This document shows, piece by piece, positions 8,301 to 11,150 of a stretch of 11,150 nucleotides of DNA. The position numbers were made by a program, and so were the translations under genes. How positions within the stretch are numbered: position 1 is the first letter of the stretch; every line of letters starts with the position of its first letter. This DNA is from an uncultured Oscillospiraceae bacterium. Its GTDB lineage: Bacteria > Bacillota > Clostridia > Oscillospirales > Acutalibacteraceae. Location: NCBI GenBank assembly GCA_900549675.1, contig URPG01000041.1:1-11150 (forward strand), read 5' to 3'. Below the pieces are notes generated by a model. That model was not told the DNA's origin and did not search any database. It worked only from the letters and a program-made list of their open reading frames with translations.

Positions 8301-10368
8301 TGTTAGTGGTTTTTTCCCATGTCTGACCGCCGCCAGTAATTCTAAACTGCTTTCCGGCAATGTCATCATCTTCCGATACTTTGATAAGCTTCAGACTTCC
8401 CTTTTTCAGATTATTTCTGAAATTGAGAGTAACAGTTTCTCCATATCTCAAGGTGAAAGTCTGCGAAACAGGCTGAATATATCGCAAAGACGTACCGATT
8501 TCTTTAGCTGTGTATTGGATTAGATTGTTATTCCTATCAAAAACAATCATATCGGATACATCAATCTGTCCCGCAGCATTGGTGGTCTTGATATAAGTTT
8601 GCCCGCCGCCTGTGATTTCAAAGGTAAACCCACTGACAATGCCGTCTTCGGATGTTTTGATTAACCGAAGATTTCCTTTTTTCAGATTGTTCCGAAAATT
8701 CACCGTAGTGGTCGCATTTTCGGATAAAGAAAACGTTTGACTGGCGGGAACAACATATCGCCCGGGAATGGAGATTTCTTTTACCGTGTAAACAATTTTG
8801 TTATTACTGCTGTCCAAGACACGCATACCGCTAATGTCAATCTGTCCGGCAGCATTGGTGGTCTTGGTGTAGGTTTGTCCACCGCCAGTAATCTGAAACG
8901 TAAGACCGGCTAAGATTCCGTCTTCCGACGTTTTAATGAGTTTTAAACTACCTTTTTTCAGATTATTCTGAAAGTTAATCGTGGTGGTGGTTTCCGGCTC
9001 AATCGTAAACGTTTGACTGGCAGGAGCAACATATCTGCCCGGGACAGACACCTCTGTGGCCGTATAGGTGATTTTCTTGCCGTTGTCATCAACGGACGGC
9101 AAGGTTAAGCTAATGACACCCGCTGAATCCGTGGTAGCATTGTAAGTTTTTCCTCCACCGGTAATGGTATATTGCAGTCCAGCTACAACACCGTCTTCGG
9201 AGGTTTTGACTAGTCGCAGAGTACCTTCTTTGATGATTTCTATGTTTACACGTAGTCTATTTGGGTCACCACGGCCTAGAACTACTACGTCTTGTGATGT
9301 AGGTTTGTTGTAATAAATGGGTGTTCCTCTAAAAAAGCCTGCAGGTAGCATATATCTAAAAGTAAAGTATCCCTCTTTTGAATCTTTAGTAGCTGTTAAT
9401 GTTACTGAATTTCCAGACTTTTTGATAATCAAACCGGATGTATTAAGAGCAGGTGTGTCTTCATAGTTTGCCAAAGCACCATTTTTATCTGTTAAAGTGA
9501 TGGTTTGCCCAGGTTTTAACTTTAAATTTGTGTTTGAGAAAGAAGCTTTTTTAAAATAACCATCTACTTTAGGCTGAATCTCTTTCTTGAAAGCATTATA
9601 TTCTGCCATAGAAACCCAAGGCGCCCATTCGGGATGACCTTTATAATACAGATTTTTAACTTTAACACCTTGCTGTTCCCAAATGTATAATTGAACCATA
9701 TATTCGTTTTTTAAAGCATTTCCGCCTCTTGTGGTACGTCCGTAAAAGTCGGCTAAACTGATTCTTTGGTACATTTCATCGGATACTTCTTTTGGAGTAT
9801 ATCCGCCCTCATAAACATTCGGTATACCCACGCCATGCTCTACACAGTAGGCGACTTCTCCGGTTTCTCTTAATCTTTTCGGATACCATCTATCCTCATT
9901 ATATCCGTCAGAGAATTCCTGCTCAATAAATTGAACATCGTCATATACTAGTTCTACTGTGTAAACATTTGCTCTAGCCAATGACGTAGTGATAAATTCT
10001 TCTCTGTTGTCATATGGGATTAGTGGATTTTTTTCAAACATATCTTTGGGGTTAACAACGATATAGTTGCTTGAATCCTCCTGCGGAGGTTCGGATAATT
10101 CTTCATCTTTAGATACAGGAGGTTCTTCTGATGTAGGATTTCCACTTTCTGTTGATTCACTGGAAACTGAATTATCTATTTCTGGTTGACTTTCTTTTTG
10201 CGGACTATCTTCCTCCTTTTCTGATGATTTATCTGCGGGAATAATAGGAGCAGCACTGCTGCCCGATGTATCATCAACTGCCAATGCGGTCAAGGGCAGA
10301 TTGGTGATAAACATCACTAAACACAAAAACAGTGCTGCCAAACGATTGACTTTCTTGAGTTTTTTCAT
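5386..10368 (-). CDS. Large wall-anchored adhesin: thioester domain, about twelve Cna-B/SpaA-like domains, VPETG sorting signal
   Basis: This 1660-residue protein is predicted to be exported and linked to the cell wall. A signal peptide spans 1-30 (hydrophobic core, then ALA before VDD). Residues 32-100 are a Ser/Glu/Pro stalk. Residues 105-375 form a thioester-type domain with YCV (C175) and VQLYIW (Q226). Four tandem Cna-B-like repeats of 91-92 residues follow at 382-748, then single domains starting near 749, 850, 952, 1066 and 1188, two nearly identical 108-residue domains at 1309-1416 and 1417-1524, and a last domain from 1525. The end has VPETG at 1625-1629, a hydrophobic segment at about 1633-1652 and the tail KKKHKKV, a sortase substrate layout. 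Cna-B domains usually carry Lys-Asn isopeptide bonds that stiffen the stalk. Thioester domains in other Gram-positive adhesins bond covalently to host proteins. The ligand here is unknown, and host attachment or mating contact are both possible. AAGGAG lies 14 bases before the ATG. Confidence 0.93.
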   Translation of the reverse strand: MKKLKKVNRLAALFLCLVMFITNLPLTALAVDDTSGSSAAPIIPADKSSEKEEDSPQKESQPEIDNSVSSESTESGNPTSEEPPVSKDEELSEPPQEDSSNYIVVNPKDMFEKNPLIPYDNREEFITTSLARANVYTVELVYDDVQFIEQEFSDGYNEDRWYPKRLRETGEVAYCVEHGVGIPNVYEGGYTPKEVSDEMYQRISLADFYGRTTRGGNALKNEYMVQLYIWEQQGVKVKNLYYKGHPEWAPWVSMAEYNAFKKEIQPKVDGYFKKASFSNTNLKLKPGQTITLTDKNGALANYEDTPALNTSGLIIKKSGNSVTLTATKDSKEGYFTFRYMLPAGFFRGTPIYYNKPTSQDVVVLGRGDPNRLRVNIEIIKEGTLRLVKTSEDGVVAGLQYTITGGGKTYNATTDSAGVISLTLPSVDDNGKKITYTATEVSVPGRYVAPASQTFTIEPETTTTINFQNNLKKGSLKLIKTSEDGILAGLTFQITGGGQTYTKTTNAAGQIDISGMRVLDSSNNKIVYTVKEISIPGRYVVPASQTFSLSENATTTVNFRNNLKKGNLRLIKTSEDGIVSGFTFEITGGGQTYIKTTNAAGQIDVSDMIVFDRNNNLIQYTAKEIGTSLRYIQPVSQTFTLRYGETVTLNFRNNLKKGSLKLIKVSEDDDIAGKQFRITGGGQTWEKTTNNKGEIDVSDMRVYDQNNVKITYTASEINTPIKYVVPPAQTFTLEYGQTTTLYFENILKKWQLTVTKKDSQYNAAQGDATLVGAKYGLFKGDVLLDTYVTDSHNSFTTKIYHCDIDYTLREIEPSPGYLLDPTIYKVGVAPGDTHIELNPRYLTVTEDVIKGKIAIVKHTDNGETQIETPEVGAEFDVYLKSAGSYANAKETERDHLICDEDGYDQTINLPHGVYVVEQTKSWDGRDMLPPFEVYIAKDSKTYRYIINNSFFEGYLKVVKKDAETGNVIPYAGAGFQILDPVGDIVKMRVTYPKHMEIDTFYTSEDGTLITPQKLPYGIGYQLIEVQAPYGYILDSTPVEFDITQDLSEQDNGIDIVKVEKKNLPQMGKVTIVKQGEVLSQITQTDVYQPVYEVQGLFGAEYDLIAMEDVITPDGTVRALAGQIVDTVKTGYTGEITSQGLYLGKYQAVETKAPEGYVLDDTPIEFELTYAGQEVLLSKTKIQGYNERQKVKISLEKIMEQDEKYQAGMNGEILEVQFGLFAAEEITAKDGSIIPTDGLMETVTMTEDGLQSFTTDIPFGKFYIQEIATNEKYILSDTKYPVEFTYQGQDIPVVEIMANEGKSIENTLKRAKVTLTKVDMELPENSLSGAVFEIYQDVDGDEKYTEDTDLLIGSMEEIETGIYEFDRLTHGKYLAYEKTAPVGFIQDEYYYPFEITEDGQVVNLETTPEKGFENQPIKGSVQLTKVDKENLENKLSGAVFEVYQDVDGDGKYNAEMDKLYDELQEEKDGLYQLEGLRYGKYLAYEKVAPVGFVKDTTYYPFEITEDGQIVTLETTPEKGFENQPIRGSIDGKKVSEDGKGLGGALIGLFKADETKYNEKTAIMTATSADDGSFSFSSVLFGKYKAKEIKAPKGYELSEKVIDINITNHEQVVTIEIVNKKIPEKPPVPETGDRSNLVLPFVVLSVSGVGIITIIWKKKHKKV
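5797..6444 (-). repeat. Two tandem 108-codon Cna-B domains with Asp-rich loops
   Basis: The units at 6121-6444 and 5797-6120 encode residues 1309-1416 and 1417-1524. Both contain SGAVFE[IV]YQDVDGD, GKYLAYEK, YYPFEITEDGQ and ETTPEKGFENQPI. Predicted isopeptide triads are K1315/E1375/N1412 and K1423/E1483/N1520. The DVDGD loop resembles calcium-binding loops in staphylococcal Sdr B-type domains; metal binding here is inference. The two copies are close enough in DNA to recombine. Confidence 0.85.
8125..9225 (-). repeat. Four tandem Cna-B-like domain repeats, 91-92 codons each
   Basis: The units start at residues 382, 473, 565 and 657 (DNA 8953-9225, 8677-8952, 8401-8676 and 8125-8400). Each begins G-x-L-x-L-[IV]-K-x-SED, continues with ITGGG[KQ]T and ends N-x-L-K-K. 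Predicted isopeptide triads (Lys / Glu / Asn) are K388/E439/N468, K479/E531/N560, K571/E623/N652 and K663/E715/N744, with nearly constant spacing. Units 2 and 3 are still clearly alike at DNA level, for example around 8560-8610 and 8837-8887, which points to fairly recent duplication. Confidence 0.88.
9244..10056 (-). other. Thioester (TED / TQXA-like) domain of the adhesin
   Basis: This encodes residues 105-375. The Cys codon at 9844-9846 (C175, in AYCVEHG) and the Gln codon at 9691-9693 (Q226, in VQLYIW) match the Cys and Gln that form the internal thioester in this family. The usual TQxA[IV]W motif is changed to VQLYIW, but Gln and Trp are kept. The spacing of about 50 residues is plausible for the family. 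Ligand specificity cannot be read from sequence. Confidence 0.75.
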
Positions 10369-10388
10369 GTCGACAATTTCGACTCCTT
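10369..10388 (-). promoter_or_regulatory. Adhesin ribosome binding site with a small hairpin before the ATG
   Basis: AAGGAG at 10383-10388 lies 14 bases from the ATG, which is longer than usual. The gap holds GTCGA and TCGAC arms (10379-10383 and 10369-10373) around a 5-base loop. Folding would bring the Shine-Dalgarno sequence close to the start codon, or could limit ribosome access. No closer ribosome binding site is visible, and the encoded signal peptide begins correctly at this ATG. Confidence 0.5.
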
Positions 10389-10404
10389 TTTATGTTTTTT
10401 CATC

Positions 10405-10410
10405 TATATA
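10405..10410 (-). promoter_or_regulatory. Possible -10 element for the adhesin gene (weak)
   Basis: TATATA, preceded by TGTT on the minus strand, lies about 17 bases upstream of the Shine-Dalgarno sequence and downstream of the terminator that closes the preceding gene, where a promoter would be expected. No good -35 hexamer is seen 16-18 bases upstream, so this is tentative. Confidence 0.25.
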
Positions 10411-10425
10411 AACACAGCACCTGCC

Positions 10426-10446
10426 ATGCCGTGGAATTTTCGGCAT
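10426..10446. repeat. Short inverted repeat between terminator and adhesin gene
   Basis: ATGCCG at 10426-10431 and CGGCAT at 10441-10446 are perfect 6-base arms around nine bases. It abuts the terminator hairpin and overlaps by two bases the end of an 18-base motif also found near 5347. It could be an operator or a small RNA stem; nothing visible decides between them. Confidence 0.4.
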
Positions 10447-10483
10447 AAGAAAAGCGCATGAATTAAAATCATACGCTTTTCTT
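10447..10483 (-). terminator. Rho-independent terminator of the gene entering from the right
   Basis: AAGAAAAGCG at 10447-10456 pairs with CGCTTTTCTT at 10474-10483, a 10-bp stem. It is extended by ATGA/TCAT after one mismatch, with a 7-base AT loop. On the minus strand the 3' arm is the T-rich CGCTTTTCTT. The hairpin starts 36 bases after the TAA of the upstream gene and precedes the adhesin, so it separates two transcription units. The A-rich and T-rich arms mean it could work in both directions, although no convergent gene exists. Confidence 0.75.
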
Positions 10484-10519
10484 CACCTATTCAATTTTCT
10501 GTTATAATTTTCTTTAGAC

Positions 10520-11150
10520 TTAGTACCACTTTACAGTATATTTTCTAGTAGCATCAGAATACACAACCCACTCGCTCCAAAAACCAGTTAATCCTCTATC
10601 TTCAAATTCTTCAGTGGCCATATACCCATATGCATAATCTGCTAATGCTTCCGGTGTATCAAATAATCCGTCATAGATTTGACCTTGTACAATGTATGGT
10701 TCTTCATAGACGGGTTCTGGCTCAGGGGCGGGGGGTTCTGGTGCGGGTTCCGGGTTTGGTTTAGCAGGAGCTGCCGGGGTTGAGTTACCACCGCCACCAT
10801 TTCCGCCGCTATTACCACCGGAATTAGACGGTTGGTTAGCATTATTATTGGCCGGTGCATTGTTTTGGGGTGTTTGAGGCGTTGTGTTATTTTGTACCGG
10901 CTCGGCTTTTTTGGTTTGCTGTACTTTACCGGCATTGGATACCGTATATTCTGTGTTATCTTCTGCCACAACGGTGTAGCTGCCATCTTTCTGTTTTTTA
11001 GCCTTACCGCCGACTTCTTTAGCTTTCTTGTCGGCTAAAGCTTTGATTTTTTCATCATATAGCTTGCTGATGTTCTCTAATTGTTTGGCATAAGCCTTTT
11101 TGTGAGATTCATTTTTCAGCTTGTCAACATCAGATTTGAGAGTTTTAATG
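10520..11150 (-). CDS. C-terminal part of an unrecognised coiled-coil protein with an Asn/Gly/Pro linker (5' end outside window)
   Basis: The frame enters from the right edge and ends at TAA 10520-10522, giving 209 visible residues; the true start is outside. Visible residues 1-55 are Lys/Glu/Ala-rich and look like a coiled coil (VDKLKNESHKKAYAKQLENI). A short motif KQKDGSYTVV follows at about 52-61, then GTVSNAG-like text near EYTVSNAGKV. A low-complexity linker of Gln, Asn, Gly, then Pro/Glu occupies about 78-150, typical of extracellular Gram-positive proteins. The last 60 residues form a compact aromatic domain (IYDGLFDTPEALADYAYGYM, FWSEWVVYSD, YTVKWY at the end). No sorting signal or C-terminal membrane segment is seen. 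I cannot name the family. Its place upstream of the adhesin suggests a secreted or envelope protein of the same element, but a terminator separates the two genes. Confidence 0.75.
   Translation of the reverse strand, partial: IKTLKSDVDKLKNESHKKAYAKQLENISKLYDEKIKALADKKAKEVGGKAKKQKDGSYTVVAEDNTEYTVSNAGKVQQTKKAEPVQNNTTPQTPQNNAPANNNANQPSNSGGNSGGNGGGGNSTPAAPAKPNPEPAPEPPAPEPEPVYEEPYIVQGQIYDGLFDTPEALADYAYGYMATEEFEDRGLTGFWSEWVVYSDATRKYTVKWY

Noticed and set aside
8185..8523. A 112-codon open frame on the plus strand.
   Set aside because: It is antisense to the repeated Cna-B domains, with no ribosome site or recognisable motif.
10967..10969. A GTG that could be taken as the start of the right-edge gene.
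   Set aside because: The frame stays open and coiled-coil-like for another 60 codons to the window edge, and no Shine-Dalgarno sequence precedes this GTG.
10642..10986. A 114-codon minus-strand frame overlapping the gene at the right edge.
   Set aside because: Its Pro/Asn/Gln-rich product is the out-of-frame reading of a low-complexity linker. The other frame has continuous coiled-coil and C-terminal domain coding.
1..11150. CRISPR array, tRNA or rRNA genes, and insertion sequences.
   Set aside because: No regularly spaced direct repeats, tRNA cloverleaf, rRNA sequence or transposase coding was seen. Coding sequence fills nearly all of the window.

Overview
The window looks like part of an integrative conjugative element of the Tn1549/CTn type found in low-G+C Firmicutes, most likely a gut or oral Clostridia-like host. 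The evidence is a very large ArdC-like/N6-methylase protein of the kind carried by these elements, a TnpV-family reading frame, strong AGGAGG-type ribosome binding sites, AT-leaning base composition, and a Gram-positive wall-anchored adhesin. No integrase, relaxase or VirB4/VirD4 gene lies inside the window, so the element assignment rests on family knowledge. Every gene is on the minus strand and is transcribed from right to left.

Layout in transcription order. (1) Positions 11150-10520 hold the 3' part of a gene that runs off the right edge. It shows a Lys-rich coiled coil, a long Asn/Gly/Pro/Glu linker and a compact aromatic C-terminal domain; I do not recognise the family. A hairpin terminator follows at 10447-10483. 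(2) Positions 10368-5386 encode a 1660-residue surface protein: signal peptide, Ser/Glu/Pro stalk, a thioester (TED) domain with the Cys-Gln pair C175/Q226, about twelve Cna-B/SpaA-like domains and a VPETG sorting signal. A stem-loop follows at 5347-5379. (3) Positions 5325-5164 encode an unrecognised 53-residue protein. Its stop codon overlaps the ribosome binding site of the next gene. (4) Positions 5151-1 encode the first 1717 residues of a giant methylase/helicase protein, whose helicase part would lie beyond the left edge. (5) Inside that gene, in another frame of the same strand, positions 4328-3927 hold a complete TnpV-family gene with its own ribosome binding site.

How the parts may work together (inference): the large methylase/helicase protein is a DNA-processing or anti-restriction factor of the element. 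The 53-residue gene is probably translationally coupled to it. The adhesin, which could bond covalently to a surface through its thioester, is either cargo for host attachment or an aid to cell-cell contact during mating.

The points most worth a second look are the tnpV frame nested in the methylase/helicase gene, the thioester adhesin with its mixture of intact and apparently incomplete isopeptide domains, an 18-base motif shared by two intergenic gaps, and a small hairpin between the adhesin's Shine-Dalgarno sequence and its ATG. The longest stretch without a gene is about 150 bases.
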